A stretch of DNA of 64,000 nucleotides from CAYTPI01 sp964439625 (GCA_964439625.1 CAYTPI010000001.1:1-64000), one strand, 5' to 3'. Numbered from the stretch's first letter, positions 7,384 through 16,537 are shown. Notes: generated from the sequence alone by a model not told the origin. Made by a program: numbers and translations.

Positions 7384-8733
7384 ATGATGAAAGCAACGAT
7401 GCCTGCGGTGATCCGCAAGACCTTTTCTGATGATACTGTCGTGGGTGTTCCATTTTTAGAACCGGGTTTGCTGCGCGTTTTCCGCTTCTTGGCGAGTTTG
7501 CGACTGGCCCTGCTCAGCGTGCTCTTTGTCTCGCGGATTGCGGCTATGGCGGCCTTATGGCTTGTGGGCAGCAGCTCGGCGAATGTGCAGCGTTACCAAC
7601 GTTTGACGATCATTACTTTCGTTAACCTAGTCTTGATTCTGCTGCTGATTATTTACCTGACGTGGCCCGTCGTCCAGAAAGTGACCAAGAAGTGGTTCCT
7701 GCCGATTGCTTTAGTAGCCGCTACGGTGATTCCCATTGTCGAACGGCTGGTTGCTCTCCTCATGCAGACAACACCTTTAGATGATGCGCTGGCAGTCAAT
7801 GGCACTTGGCAGTTGATCATCACTTTGCTGGTTCCCCTGCTGTTTATTGCTTGGCAGTATGACTTCAGAGCGGTGTTGTTTTTCGTGATCGCATCGGGGC
7901 TGCTGCAATTGGGGTTGATGCTCTTTATGGCAGCGGTTGCAGAAGTGCCCGCCCGTCAGTTTCTGTTGAACAACGGCCTTGGACTGTTGGCCCTTCGCAG
8001 CTTGATCTATGTGCTAATCGGCTATTTGATCGTTCGGATGATGGTCTATCAACGTGAACAGCGTAACGAGTTAGCCCGCGCTAACGTTGACCTCGCGCAG
8101 TACGCAGTCACCCTTGATCAACTGGCGACCAGCCGGGAACGTAACCGCCTAGCGCGTGAACTGCATGATACGCTGGCCCACACCCTCAGTGCTCTGTCGG
8201 TACAGCTACAAGCAATGGACGCCCTTTGGGACAGCGACCCTGCTAAAGCCCACTCGATGTTGCAACAGTCTATCGAGGCGACCCACAGCGGTTTGGCGGA
8301 GTCCCGCAGAGCAATCAAGGCGCTGCGAGCGGCTCCCCTCGAAGACTTGGGTCTAACACTGGCGTTAGAGCAACTAATTGAAACGGTTGCCCAGCGCCAT
8401 GGCCTGAAGCATTCTGCCTATATCAGCCAAGATATTGTGGTTACCAACTCAGATGTGGAGCAGTGCATCTACCGTACCACGGAAGAAGCGCTGACGAATG
8501 TTGTCCGGCATTCAGGGGCAGGCAAAATCATGGTGACACTAACGCATGCTAATGATCGCGCCGTACTGACGATTCGAGATGATGGCAAAGGTTTCGACCC
8601 TGATGCCGTCGATGGCAGCCACCACTTTGGCTTAAACGGCATGCGTGAACGCGCGCGGCTGGTCAACGGGAAAATTGATATTAGTAGCAAGCCGGGTGCA
8701 GGTACCATCGTGACGCTACACGTTGCCTGTTGA
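7384..8733 (+). CDS. Orphan DesK/NarX-type (HisKA_3) sensor histidine kinase
   Basis: 449 residues from ATG 7384 (AAAAGG upstream); the frame is open from a GTG at 7318, but that would place the TATACT promoter box inside the gene. Five or six membrane helices fill about residues 40-215, with no obvious extracytoplasmic sensor domain. A short coiled linker follows. The HisKA_3 box RNRLARELHDTLAHTLSALS has the phospho-accepting His at about 261. The ATPase has an N box (EEALTNVVRHSGAG) and G boxes (DDGKGFDP; GLNGMRERA). The family phosphorylates a LuxR/NarL-type response regulator, usually encoded next door. Here the downstream partner is reduced to a start site (8754). Function is therefore uncertain. 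Confidence 0.9.
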   Translation: MMKATMPAVIRKTFSDDTVVGVPFLEPGLLRVFRFLASLRLALLSVLFVSRIAAMAALWLVGSSSANVQRYQRLTIITFVNLVLILLLIIYLTWPVVQKVTKKWFLPIALVAATVIPIVERLVALLMQTTPLDDALAVNGTWQLIITLLVPLLFIAWQYDFRAVLFFVIASGLLQLGLMLFMAAVAEVPARQFLLNNGLGLLALRSLIYVLIGYLIVRMMVYQREQRNELARANVDLAQYAVTLDQLATSRERNRLARELHDTLAHTLSALSVQLQAMDALWDSDPAKAHSMLQQSIEATHSGLAESRRAIKALRAAPLEDLGLTLALEQLIETVAQRHGLKHSAYISQDIVVTNSDVEQCIYRTTEEALTNVVRHSGAGKIMVTLTHANDRAVLTIRDDGKGFDPDAVDGSHHFGLNGMRERARLVNGKIDISSKPGAGTIVTLHVAC

Positions 8734-8753
8734 GCAATTAATGAGGAGCAACA

Positions 8754-8768
8754 ATGACCACTCTGTAA
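8754..8768 (+). pseudogene. Start-site remnant of a lost response-regulator gene (inferred)
   Basis: A strong ribosome site (TGAGGAG) and ATG at 8754 follow the kinase by 20 bases, the usual place for the partner regulator. The frame reads only MTTL before TAA at 8766. Thirteen bases later the convergent PPK2 gene ends. NarL-type regulators often begin M-T-T/K-I-x-V. The simplest reading is that the regulator gene was deleted after its fourth codon. A leader-type mini-ORF is the alternative. Confidence 0.4.
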
Positions 8769-8780
8769 AGCCCTATCCGC

Positions 8781-9623
8781 TCAGTCGTACATATCTGGCA
8801 CGTAGCGGAAATTATGACGCGGCGGGCGCTCGTAAGACTTGCGCCTTGGCGGTCGCTCAGGCAGGTCGATTGGCTTGGGGATCATATCCTCATACTTGAA
8901 CTGACTCAGCAAATGACGGATGCAGTTTAGACGAGCGCGGCGCTTATTGTCCGCTTCTACGGTGAACCACGGCGCTTGAGGGATGTCCGTATAGTGCATC
9001 ATGTCATCTTTGGCTTTGGAATAGTCCTGCCAGCGCATCCGTGACTCGATGTCAATCGGGCTGAGTTTCCAGCGGCGCAGCGGATCATTAACGCGTTTGC
9101 GGATGCGGCGCTCTTGCTCCTCGTAACTGACGGACATCCAGTACTTCAGCAGCGTAATCCCGGAGCGAACCAGCATCCGCTCAAATTCCGGGCAAGAGCG
9201 GAAAAACTCGTCGACTTGCTGCTCGGTTGCGAAGCCCATTACGCGTTCAACGCCGGGGCGGTTGTACCAACTGCGGTCGAAGATCACGATCTCGCCAGCC
9301 GTGGGTAGGTAGGGCATGTAACGCTGAAAGTAAAACTGAGTCATTTCGCGTTCAGTGGGCTTAGGCAATGCGACGACAGTGGCACCGCGCGGGTTGAGTG
9401 GCTCCATTATCCGCCGGATGACGCCGCCCTTACCGGCGGCATCACGTCCTTCAAAGATGACGACGACCTTCTTCCCTTGGTCTTTGACCCAATACTGCCA
9501 TTTGACGAGTTCAATATGAAGGCGCTTAAGCTCAGATTTGTACAGCTTCTTCGAGATGCGCTCCTTCTTTGGTGTTTCTGAGTTGAGCTTAGACTTTTTG
9601 CTGGTGTCTTCTTTCGAGGCCAT
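8781..9623 (-). CDS. ppk2: Polyphosphate kinase 2 (PPK2)
   Basis: 280 residues. After a Lys/Ser-rich N-terminus comes the P-loop GRDAAGKGGVIRR (residues 59-71), the Walker B IFDRSWYNRPGVE (Asp116) and the lid segment NDPLRRWKLSPID, all diagnostic of PF03976. Length and single domain match the class that transfers phosphate between polyphosphate and nucleoside (di)phosphates. Class cannot be fixed by eye, but the short single-domain form fits class I or III. Role: interconversion of polyphosphate and NTP in the cytoplasm. It stands alone, convergent with the sensor-kinase locus. Confidence 0.93.
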   Translation of the reverse strand: MASKEDTSKKSKLNSETPKKERISKKLYKSELKRLHIELVKWQYWVKDQGKKVVVIFEGRDAAGKGGVIRRIMEPLNPRGATVVALPKPTEREMTQFYFQRYMPYLPTAGEIVIFDRSWYNRPGVERVMGFATEQQVDEFFRSCPEFERMLVRSGITLLKYWMSVSYEEQERRIRKRVNDPLRRWKLSPIDIESRMRWQDYSKAKDDMMHYTDIPQAPWFTVEADNKRRARLNCIRHLLSQFKYEDMIPKPIDLPERPPRRKSYERPPRHNFRYVPDMYD

Positions 9624-9722
9624 TGGTGGACTGCACTTTCTATTTCAAGCTACGCATATGGATCAGACATTCTATGCCTATCATTGTAAGGGCAAACGCC
9701 CCATTCGTGTCAGTTGAGTAGT

Positions 9723-10685
9723 CTACGGTTGCTGCGATTGCAGTATTTTCCCGACGCCACTGAGCGTATACGTGCCGATGCAGGCAGGCATCAATGCAGA
9801 CTCACCGACGGCTAACGTGACTGTGTTATGGTTTTGGGTCTCAATTTTGATTGTGCCAGCCGTGCAGCTCAGTATGTGGAAGTGGGTCTGCTGGGTGTCT
9901 AAGGAAGCTTGGTTGGTATCCGCCGTCAGTTGAAACAGATTGGTCTTAAAGTAAGCCTCATTGACCAACTCGACCCGCTGCGCTGTGTCAGTCGCGGTGT
10001 GCTTCATCGGGGGTAGGCTGCCAATTCTGCTGGCGCGGATTGCTTTCTCGATGTGTAGTTCGCGTGGGTTGCCATCTAGCCCGACACGGCCCCAATCATA
10101 GAAGCGGTAGGTTGTGTCTGATGACTGCTGAATTTCATAGAGCAGCACGCCTGGCCCAATTGCATGGACGGTGCCTGCTTCCATATAAAGCACCTGACCT
10201 GGTACGACGTGTTCATAAACGAACTGCTCGTGAAAAGTGTTCGCCGTGATAGCCTCGCGGATGCTATCTGGTGTTGCCTCATCCTTGAGACCAATGACGA
10301 ATTGGGCATCGCCTTCTATTTCGATGATGTAATGGGCCTCAGTCTTACCTCGCGGCTGACCCTCCAACGCTTCAGCTAGCGCATCATCTGGATGCACCTG
10401 AACAGAGAGCCACTTTTCGGCATCAATGAATTTGGCAAGCAGCGGTAGCCCATCAGATGGGTCGTTGTGTGGGCCAATCAGTTCAGTACCATACGTCTGA
10501 ATTAAGTCGTGGACTGTTTTTTCGCTATGCTGACCGTTGCGAACCACACAAGATTCGTGCACCTCCCATGATTCGCCATAAGGCTCATCAGTAGGAAGCG
10601 TTTTATTGAGCTTCGTTTCCAGGCGTCTACCACCCCAAACTTTGACGTGCAAGGCCGCCTCGAGAACTAATGGGTATAGGCTCAT
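9723..10685 (-). CDS. manA: Class I-type mannose-6-phosphate isomerase
   Basis: 320 residues from ATG 10685, with TTAGAGGTAAGA immediately upstream; the frame is open to 10730 but without a better site. Zinc ligands of the cupin are visible: QVHPDD, KTEAHYIIE and AGTVHAIGPG; the last is followed by the family motif LYEIQQSSDTTYRFYDWGR. Length matches the short Bacillus-type ManA (about 315) rather than the 390-aa enterobacterial form. Converts fructose-6-P and mannose-6-P, feeding GDP-mannose and glycan synthesis; GT-C transferases are encoded elsewhere in the window. Divergent from the SorC regulator. Confidence 0.92.
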   Translation of the reverse strand: MSLYPLVLEAALHVKVWGGRRLETKLNKTLPTDEPYGESWEVHESCVVRNGQHSEKTVHDLIQTYGTELIGPHNDPSDGLPLLAKFIDAEKWLSVQVHPDDALAEALEGQPRGKTEAHYIIEIEGDAQFVIGLKDEATPDSIREAITANTFHEQFVYEHVVPGQVLYMEAGTVHAIGPGVLLYEIQQSSDTTYRFYDWGRVGLDGNPRELHIEKAIRASRIGSLPPMKHTATDTAQRVELVNEAYFKTNLFQLTADTNQASLDTQQTHFHILSCTAGTIKIETQNHNTVTLAVGESALMPACIGTYTLSGVGKILQSQQP

Positions 10686-10819
10686 TCTTACCTCTAATCG
10701 TTGAAATCCTTTTTTACCAGTCACAACCATACTGATAGAAAAGCATGCCTGCTAGTTTCGAGGCTTTGCCTTTCGGAGATTATAATCTTGTTGGTTCACA
10801 AGTGTCCTAATAGAAACAT

Positions 10820-10849
10820 TTGTGCAAACGCCCGTTTTTTAGGTATGAT
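10820..10849 (+). promoter_or_regulatory. Sigma-A-type promoter of the SorC regulator gene
   Basis: TTGTGC (10820-10825), 18-base spacer, TATGAT (10844-10849). It lies about 40 bases before the ATG chosen at 10889 and argues against an earlier TTG start at 10820. Confidence 0.6.
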
Positions 10850-10888
10850 ATATTCACGGTTGAATTTAAACCTAGGTGTATCCCCCAA

Positions 10889-11923
10889 ATGACTGACATT
10901 AATACTAACCACGTAGAAATACCGCGTATCGCTCCCAGCGATGAACGGATGGAATTTCTTTCACGCATAGCCAGCATGTATTACGAACAAAACATGACTC
11001 AGCAAGCTATTTCAGACATGTTGGGTTATTCGCGTTCGGCTATCTCTCGTTTCCTGACGGAGGCTCGGGATGTTGGCATTGTTGAAATTCGGGTGCGTCA
11101 CCCACTAGAACGTAACACGCTGCTCGAGCGTCACCTGAAAGAGACATTTGCCCTCAAAGATGCGCGGGTGCTCGTCCGAAATGCTCTCACATATGGTCAA
11201 ATGCTGGGCCGGGTAGGTGCTCTAGCTGCACGCTTGTTAGAGGAGGCTGTGCAGAATGGGCACGTGGTCGGTGTTTCGTGGGGGACAGCCGTCTATGAGA
11301 TTGCCAATGCGCTGCGTCCAACGCACCGACCGGACGTCCAAGTGCTCCAAATGATCGGCAGTTTAGGCACCACTGATCCGCAAATTGATGGCCCGGAGTT
11401 GGCGCGGTGGTTCGCACATTGGTGCGGCGGTCGCTATCAAGTTTTGCCGACCCCCCTAATTGTCGATAGCCCCGAAATTCGGAACGCCCTAGTTAACGAC
11501 ACGCACGTTCGTGCAGCCCTCAAGCGGTTGGAGGATGTCGAGGTGGCAGTCGTTGGCATTGGTTCAACCAAGCCGCAATACTCAAGTTTAGCGCGTGCAG
11601 GTTACCTTAATGCTGAGGAAGTACAAGCCATTTCCGATAGAGGGGCTGTGGGCGATGTCTGTGCGATTCACTTCAACAATCGCGGTGACATACTGGATAT
11701 CCCCATCGGACGTCGTCGGATTGGAGCCAGTCCTGATTTGCTCCAACGGATACCAACCGTAATTGGCGTCGCTGCTGGCGACGCCAAAGCACCTGCTATT
11801 CACGGGGCTTTGTTGTCTGGCATGATCAACGTTTTGATCTGTGATGATATCACGGTGCAGCGCGTGTTGGACATCGAAAATGCAGTAGGGCCGCTATCTA
11901 ACAGAAGCAACCAGTATTCCTAA
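10889..11923 (+). CDS. SorC/DeoR-type sugar-binding transcriptional regulator
   Basis: 344 residues from ATG 10889. The N-terminal helix-turn-helix reads LSRIASMYYEQNMTQQAISD then MLGYSRSAISRFLTEARDVG, the classical SorC winged-helix start. The rest (from about residue 75) is the SorC effector domain (PF04198) with GVSWGTAVYEIANALRP, EVAVVGIGSTKPQYSSL and VCAIHFNNRGD. These regulators respond to phosphorylated sugars. It is immediately upstream of, and co-directional with, the dehydrogenase genes, so control of that cluster is likely but not shown. Confidence 0.92.
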   Translation: MTDINTNHVEIPRIAPSDERMEFLSRIASMYYEQNMTQQAISDMLGYSRSAISRFLTEARDVGIVEIRVRHPLERNTLLERHLKETFALKDARVLVRNALTYGQMLGRVGALAARLLEEAVQNGHVVGVSWGTAVYEIANALRPTHRPDVQVLQMIGSLGTTDPQIDGPELARWFAHWCGGRYQVLPTPLIVDSPEIRNALVNDTHVRAALKRLEDVEVAVVGIGSTKPQYSSLARAGYLNAEEVQAISDRGAVGDVCAIHFNNRGDILDIPIGRRRIGASPDLLQRIPTVIGVAAGDAKAPAIHGALLSGMINVLICDDITVQRVLDIENAVGPLSNRSNQYS

Positions 11924-11977
11924 CTTTGACCCTTTGAATTTCTACTATAACCGCACTCAGAAAGGAGTAATCGATAT

Positions 11978-12997
11978 ATGGCAGATGTGACTATGGGGAT
12001 GACCTTGGAGGATAACAAAGCGCGTGCTTTGTTAGACCGCCTCGGTGAGGAGACAGCCAAAGAGATGCTCAAGACCATGATGGTCATCCGGGCATTTGAA
12101 GAAAAGGCTGAAGAACTTTACATGAAGGGGCAAACACACGGCACTATGCACCTTTCAATTGGCCAGGAAGGTACCGCTATGGGTGCTTCCGCGGGGGTTC
12201 GTGCTGGTCACGACTACCTCCTGAATACCCACCGTGGGCACGGTCACTGCTTGGCGTGGGGTAGCAAGCCCGACCTCACCATGGCTGAGTTTATGGGCAA
12301 AGAGACTGGCTACTGTCGTGGGCGTGGCGGATCGATGCACATTGCTGACGTCGAGCGCAACAATCTCGGTGCGAATGGGATTGTCGCTGGTGGCATCCCG
12401 ATCTCGGTTGGTGTTGGCCTCAGCATTCAGATGCGTAAGTCCGACCAAGTCGTATTGACGCTTTTTGGGGATGGTGCCAACAATGAAGGTGCCTTCCACG
12501 AGTCACTGAATATGGCGTCGATTTGGGACTTGCCGATTATCTATCTGTGTGAGAACAACCAATATGCTATGTCAATGGCGATTACTAAGTCGATGAATGT
12601 CGATACCGTCGCAGAGCGCGGCGCTGCCTACAACATTCCTGGTGTTCGGGTTGATGGTAACGATGTGCTGCTGGTTTACGACGCCGTCTACAACGCCGCG
12701 GAGCGTGCCCGTGCCGGCGAAGGCCCGACCCTGATTGAATCATTGACATACCGCTATAAGGGTCACTCCCGGAGTGATAAGCAAGTTTATCGTACTCGTG
12801 ATGAGGTCAAAGAATGGCGCCAGAAAGACCCTATCCCGCGCTTTGGCGACCGTCTGAAGCAGCTCGGCATCATCACGGATGAAGAATACAAACAAATCGG
12901 CAAAGAAGCGATTGAGGAAATCGAAGTGTCAGTCGAGTTTGCGTTCAACAGCCCAGAGCCAGACCTTTCAACTATTACGGAGGGAGTATATGCTTAA
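11978..12997 (+). CDS. 2-oxoacid dehydrogenase E1 alpha (pyruvate/acetoin dehydrogenase type)
   Basis: 339 residues, preceded by AGAAAGGAG. The ThDP motif runs from GDGANNEGAFHESLNMA (from residue 164) to CENN (191-194). GHGHCLAWG and RGRGGSMHIAD are active-site loops. NLGANGIVAGGIPISVG resembles AcoA more than mitochondrial-type PDH E1 alpha. With E1 beta it decarboxylates a 2-oxoacid (pyruvate, or acetoin in the Aco branch) and passes the acyl group to lipoyl-E2. It overlaps the beta gene by 8 bases, which fits strict heterotetramer stoichiometry. Pyruvate is the likelier substrate because no acoX or butanediol genes are present, but this is open. Confidence 0.92.
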   Translation: MADVTMGMTLEDNKARALLDRLGEETAKEMLKTMMVIRAFEEKAEELYMKGQTHGTMHLSIGQEGTAMGASAGVRAGHDYLLNTHRGHGHCLAWGSKPDLTMAEFMGKETGYCRGRGGSMHIADVERNNLGANGIVAGGIPISVGVGLSIQMRKSDQVVLTLFGDGANNEGAFHESLNMASIWDLPIIYLCENNQYAMSMAITKSMNVDTVAERGAAYNIPGVRVDGNDVLLVYDAVYNAAERARAGEGPTLIESLTYRYKGHSRSDKQVYRTRDEVKEWRQKDPIPRFGDRLKQLGIITDEEYKQIGKEAIEEIEVSVEFAFNSPEPDLSTITEGVYA

Positions 12998-14015
12998 GAC
13001 AGCTTCAGAAACCGGACAGGAAACCGCTGTACGTGAAATAACCATGGCGGAGGCCCTCAATGAGGCCATGCGTCAGATGATGGAACAGGATGAGTCGGTC
13101 TTTGTCATTGGGGAGGACATCGGTCCCTACGGAGGGGCTTTTGGCGTCACCCGTGGACTGTACGAGCAGTTTGGCGCCGAGCGCATCGTAGATACGCCGA
13201 TCTCAGAGGCTGGTATCGCGGGTGCTTGCGTTGGTGCGGCTCTGACGGGCATGAAGCCAATCGGCGAGATGCAGTTCCTCGACTTTGTCACCATCGCGAT
13301 GGAGCAGCTTGTGCTGCAAGCCGCCAAGGTGCGCTTTATGTTCGGTGGTAAGGCCAGCGTCCCGATGGTGATGCGCCTGCCGGGTGGTTCTGGCACCGGT
13401 GCTGCCGCCCAGCACAGCCAGTCACTAGAGAATTGGTTTGTTCATGTCCCCGGTCTGAAAGTCGTTGCGCCTAGCAATGCTTATGATGCTAAGGGGCTGC
13501 TTGTAGCAGCCGTTAATGACCCGAACCCGGTCATCTTCGTTGAGAACAAAATTCTTTACAAGACATCCAGCCATGTGCCGGAGGAACTCTATGAAATCCC
13601 GCTGAGCCAGTCCCATGTAGTACGCGAGGGTGACGCTCTGACCATCGTTGCTTATTCGGTGATGGTGCAGCGTGCGCTTGAAGCTGCCGAACAACTTGCG
13701 GATGAGGGCATTGAGGTCGAAATTGTTGACCCGCGTACCCTTAACCCGCTGGATGCAGAGCCAATTATTGACTCAGTCAAGAAGACAGGTAAGGCGTTGC
13801 TCGTCCATGAGGCAGTGGAAGCCGGGGGGTTTGCTGGCGAACTTGCCGCTGTGATTGCCTCCAGTGAGGCGTTTGACTATCTGGATGCACCGATCCGTCG
13901 CTTGGCAGGGTTAAACATCCCAATTCCGTACAACCGGACATTGGAATACCACACCGTGCCGCAGGTCGAAAATATCGTTGAAGAGGCACGCAAGCTGGTT
14001 AACTTAGCATATTAG
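12990..14015 (+). CDS. 2-oxoacid dehydrogenase E1 beta
   Basis: 341 residues from ATG 12990, with GGAGGGAGTAT directly before it; the open frame to 12879 lies inside E1 alpha and is not used. Transketolase pyrimidine domain: MAEALNEAMRQMMEQDESVF, GEDIGPYGGAFGVTRGL, DTPISEAGIAGACVGAAL. Catalytic loop LPGGSGTGAAAQHSQSLENW carries the conserved HSQS. C-terminal transketolase domain: DPRTLNPLD, LLVHEAVEAGGFAGEL. It forms the alpha2beta2 E1 with the upstream gene. Length is normal (about 325-340). Confidence 0.94.
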   Translation: MLKTASETGQETAVREITMAEALNEAMRQMMEQDESVFVIGEDIGPYGGAFGVTRGLYEQFGAERIVDTPISEAGIAGACVGAALTGMKPIGEMQFLDFVTIAMEQLVLQAAKVRFMFGGKASVPMVMRLPGGSGTGAAAQHSQSLENWFVHVPGLKVVAPSNAYDAKGLLVAAVNDPNPVIFVENKILYKTSSHVPEELYEIPLSQSHVVREGDALTIVAYSVMVQRALEAAEQLADEGIEVEIVDPRTLNPLDAEPIIDSVKKTGKALLVHEAVEAGGFAGELAAVIASSEAFDYLDAPIRRLAGLNIPIPYNRTLEYHTVPQVENIVEEARKLVNLAY

Positions 14016-14028
14016 CTAGATATCGGTT

Positions 14029-14070
14029 GAAGTGCCAATATCAGCAAAACGACATTGGCACTTTGTTATC
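14029..14070 (+). terminator. Hairpin between E1 beta and E2 genes
   Basis: Perfect 9-bp stem AGTGCCAAT/ATTGGCACT (14031-14039, 14054-14062) with a 14-base loop, followed by TTGTT. The U tract is weak, so it more likely attenuates read-through or protects the upstream mRNA than stops transcription fully. It would make E1 more abundant than E2. Confidence 0.45.
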
Positions 14071-14117
14071 AATCAACGTTAACTTAACCAGCAAAGCCGC
14101 CGAAAGGAAAACGATAC

Positions 14118-15593
14118 ATGGCAAAAGAAATCATCATGCCACGTTTCGGCATGACACAAGAAGAAGCGACCATCGTTGCATGGATGGTTCAAGAAGGTGA
14201 CTACGTCGATCAGGACGACCCCATCGCCGAAGTTACGACGGATAAAGTCAACATGGAAGTCGAAGCACCGGCCTCAGGCTACCTTGGTGGTCTACGTTAT
14301 GCCGAGGGCGATACCGTCCCGGTGACGGTAATCATCGGCTACATTCTTGAAGAGGGTGAAGAAGCGCCAGCGCCATCCGCAGATGAAGCGGTACCAACGG
14401 CCCAGATGGGAGACGGCTCCACTATGGAAGCCGCTGCACCACCTCCTCAAGCAGAACAAGTGCCTGCCGCTGTTGTTACGACAGGGCCAACGGTTGCAAC
14501 ACCCGTTGCCCGACGGATGGCAGAGGTTGAAGGCGTTGACATATCACAGATAGATGGTAGCGGGCCCGGTGGTAAAGTCACGCGGGAAGATGTCGAACGC
14601 GCTCTGACCGGTGAAGAGGTTCGCACCAATGGACATGCGCAAAATGGCGTCGTGTCTGATGGCCGGACCCGTGCAACGCCTGCTGCCCGCCGTGCTGCCC
14701 GCGAGCAGGGCATTGACCTAGCAACTGTGTCGGGTACAGGCCCAAGGGGTCGCATTCAAGAAGATGATGTTTATGGCGCAGCAGAACGCCTAGAGGCCGA
14801 ACCTGCCGTTCCGCCGAGAGTGGCCCCGGCTGCCGGTGCACCGCGCCCGATCCCTGCTTACGTCCCGACTATGCCCGCAGAACTGCCTGAAGGGGCTGAG
14901 GTTATGGCGCTAGAGGGTATGCGCCGCACTATTGCCACCCGCCTACAGTCTAGCTATCAGCAAGCACCGCACATCTACCTAACGCTGGATATTGACATGA
15001 CAGAGGCCATTGCTTTCCGTAAGTATGCTAACGAACAGGCCACGGCAGAGGGTCAGCGCATCTCGATGACCGCGGTGATCGCCAAAGCAGTGGCTTGGGC
15101 CTTGCGTGAAAATCCATCGATGAATAGCCACTTCTATGAGACAGATGACGGTGGCGCAGTTGTCGCTATGCCACAGATCAACCTTGGTATCGCGGTCGCC
15201 CTTGATGAGGGGTTGATCGTCCCAGTCATTGCTGATGCGGATCAGAAGGGCCTCCGTGAACTCGGCGCACAGGTCACTGATGTGGCAGGACGCGCTCGTG
15301 CTGGGCGCCTACGTCCGTCAGACATGAGTGGTGGTACCTTCACCATTAGTAACCTCGGTATGTTTGGCATTAGTCACTTTACGGCGATTCTGAACCCGCC
15401 AGAGGTTGGTATTCTGGCTGTTGGTCAGACGGCGTATCGCTTCGTGCCGGACGACAACGGTGACCCTGTTGCTCGCCCCATGATGACTGTCACACTTTCA
15501 GCCGACCACCGCGTCATTGATGGTGCACAGGGGGCACAGTTCTTGCAGACCTTGCAGAAAGCACTGCAACAGCCTGCCACCATCTTGCTCTAG
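14118..15593 (+). CDS. Dihydrolipoamide acyltransferase (E2) with two subunit-binding domains
   Basis: 491 residues. One lipoyl domain (about 1-80) with the lipoylated lysine in TTDKVNMEVEA (Lys43). Then an Ala/Pro linker and two peripheral-subunit-binding domains: TPVARRMAEVEGVDISQIDG at about 128-165 and TPAARRAAREQGIDLATVSG at about 187-222. The catalytic domain from about 265 carries the active-site SADHRVIDGAQG. It accepts the acyl group from E1 and transfers it to CoA. No E3 gene is present here, so lipoamide dehydrogenase must come from another locus. Two binding domains could allow E1 and E3 to be held at once. Confidence 0.94.
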   Translation: MAKEIIMPRFGMTQEEATIVAWMVQEGDYVDQDDPIAEVTTDKVNMEVEAPASGYLGGLRYAEGDTVPVTVIIGYILEEGEEAPAPSADEAVPTAQMGDGSTMEAAAPPPQAEQVPAAVVTTGPTVATPVARRMAEVEGVDISQIDGSGPGGKVTREDVERALTGEEVRTNGHAQNGVVSDGRTRATPAARRAAREQGIDLATVSGTGPRGRIQEDDVYGAAERLEAEPAVPPRVAPAAGAPRPIPAYVPTMPAELPEGAEVMALEGMRRTIATRLQSSYQQAPHIYLTLDIDMTEAIAFRKYANEQATAEGQRISMTAVIAKAVAWALRENPSMNSHFYETDDGGAVVAMPQINLGIAVALDEGLIVPVIADADQKGLRELGAQVTDVAGRARAGRLRPSDMSGGTFTISNLGMFGISHFTAILNPPEVGILAVGQTAYRFVPDDNGDPVARPMMTVTLSADHRVIDGAQGAQFLQTLQKALQQPATILL

Positions 15594-15620
15594 CATAAGA
15601 AATATCATTACCTCTAAAAT

Positions 15621-15650
15621 GCCCCCTCTCTCCGATTGGGGGCGTTTTTT
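15621..15650 (+). terminator. Intrinsic terminator of the dehydrogenase cluster
   Basis: GCCCCC (15621-15626), 11-base loop, GGGGGC (15638-15643), then GTTTTTT. Strong rho-independent terminator 28 bases after the E2 stop. Confidence 0.9.
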
Positions 15651-15711
15651 GTGGCGCACTATCCCGAAAATTGGGTTGGAGAGGTTGTCGAGCTTTGGGT
15701 AGTCTTCGGTT

Positions 15712-16443
15712 ATGCCTTCGATCAATATTGTGCTCCCTGTCGTTGCCATCTTCGCAGTGGCTCTTTTTGTGCGTTCATCTCTCGGTTTTGGCGATGCGCT
15801 GATCGCCATGCCGCTGCTGTCACTGATTGTCGATGTTCAGACGGCGACCCCGCTTGTTGCCCTTGTTGGCATCAGTATGGCGATAGGCATTCTGTTCAGC
15901 AGTTGGCGCGAAGTGGATTTAAGCGCCGCGTGGCGTCTAATTATTGCTTCCGCCTTTGGCATCCCAATTGGTCTCTATTTGCTAACCAACGTCAGTGAGG
16001 TGTACGTGCTGGTGCTGCTTGGAGTCATCCTGATTGGCTACGGAGTCTATAATTTAGCGGACTTTAGCTTGTTTGAGATCAAAAATGAGCGCTATGCTTT
16101 TATGGTCGGCTTTTTCGCGGGTATTTTTGGTGGTGCCTATAACACCAACGGCCCCCCAATTGTGATCTATGGCTCGATGCGTCGTTGGTCCCCGGAGTTA
16201 TTCAGAGCGACCCTCCAAGCCTACTTCATCTCCATCAGTGCTTTGATTGTGGTAGGGCATGGCTTGGCTGGGTTGTGGACGCCTACCGTCCTCTCGCTGT
16301 TTGCAATGCTGCTGCCGCTGGCAGTCCTGATGGTGTTCGCAGGGAAGCTGGCAATTAAGTGGCTGCCACAAGCTGCTTTTCGCCGCATTGTATACATTTT
16401 CCTAGTTGTAATCGGTGTTGTCATGATTATACGCGTGCTCTAA
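15712..16443 (+). CDS. TauE/SafE-family permease (sulfite exporter/DUF81)
   Basis: 243 residues, with about eight membrane helices and two half-repeats typical of PF01925. First half: FVRSSLGFGDALIAMPLLSL and GISMAIGILFSSW. Second half: FFAGIFGGAYNTNGPPIVIY, then RRWSPELFRATLQAYF, the best-known family signature. Members export sulfite, sulfoacetate or other anions. The dehydrogenase cluster ends in a terminator just upstream, so there is no operon link. Substrate unknown. Confidence 0.9.
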   Translation: MPSINIVLPVVAIFAVALFVRSSLGFGDALIAMPLLSLIVDVQTATPLVALVGISMAIGILFSSWREVDLSAAWRLIIASAFGIPIGLYLLTNVSEVYVLVLLGVILIGYGVYNLADFSLFEIKNERYAFMVGFFAGIFGGAYNTNGPPIVIYGSMRRWSPELFRATLQAYFISISALIVVGHGLAGLWTPTVLSLFAMLLPLAVLMVFAGKLAIKWLPQAAFRRIVYIFLVVIGVVMIIRVL

Positions 16444-16537
16444 CCCAGCAGGGCGGTTTGACAGAAGCCCTCCCGCCCGGTAGATTGCATCTATTAAACG
16501 TCAACTCAGCAACCTGCTCACTTATCAAGCGATTCTA

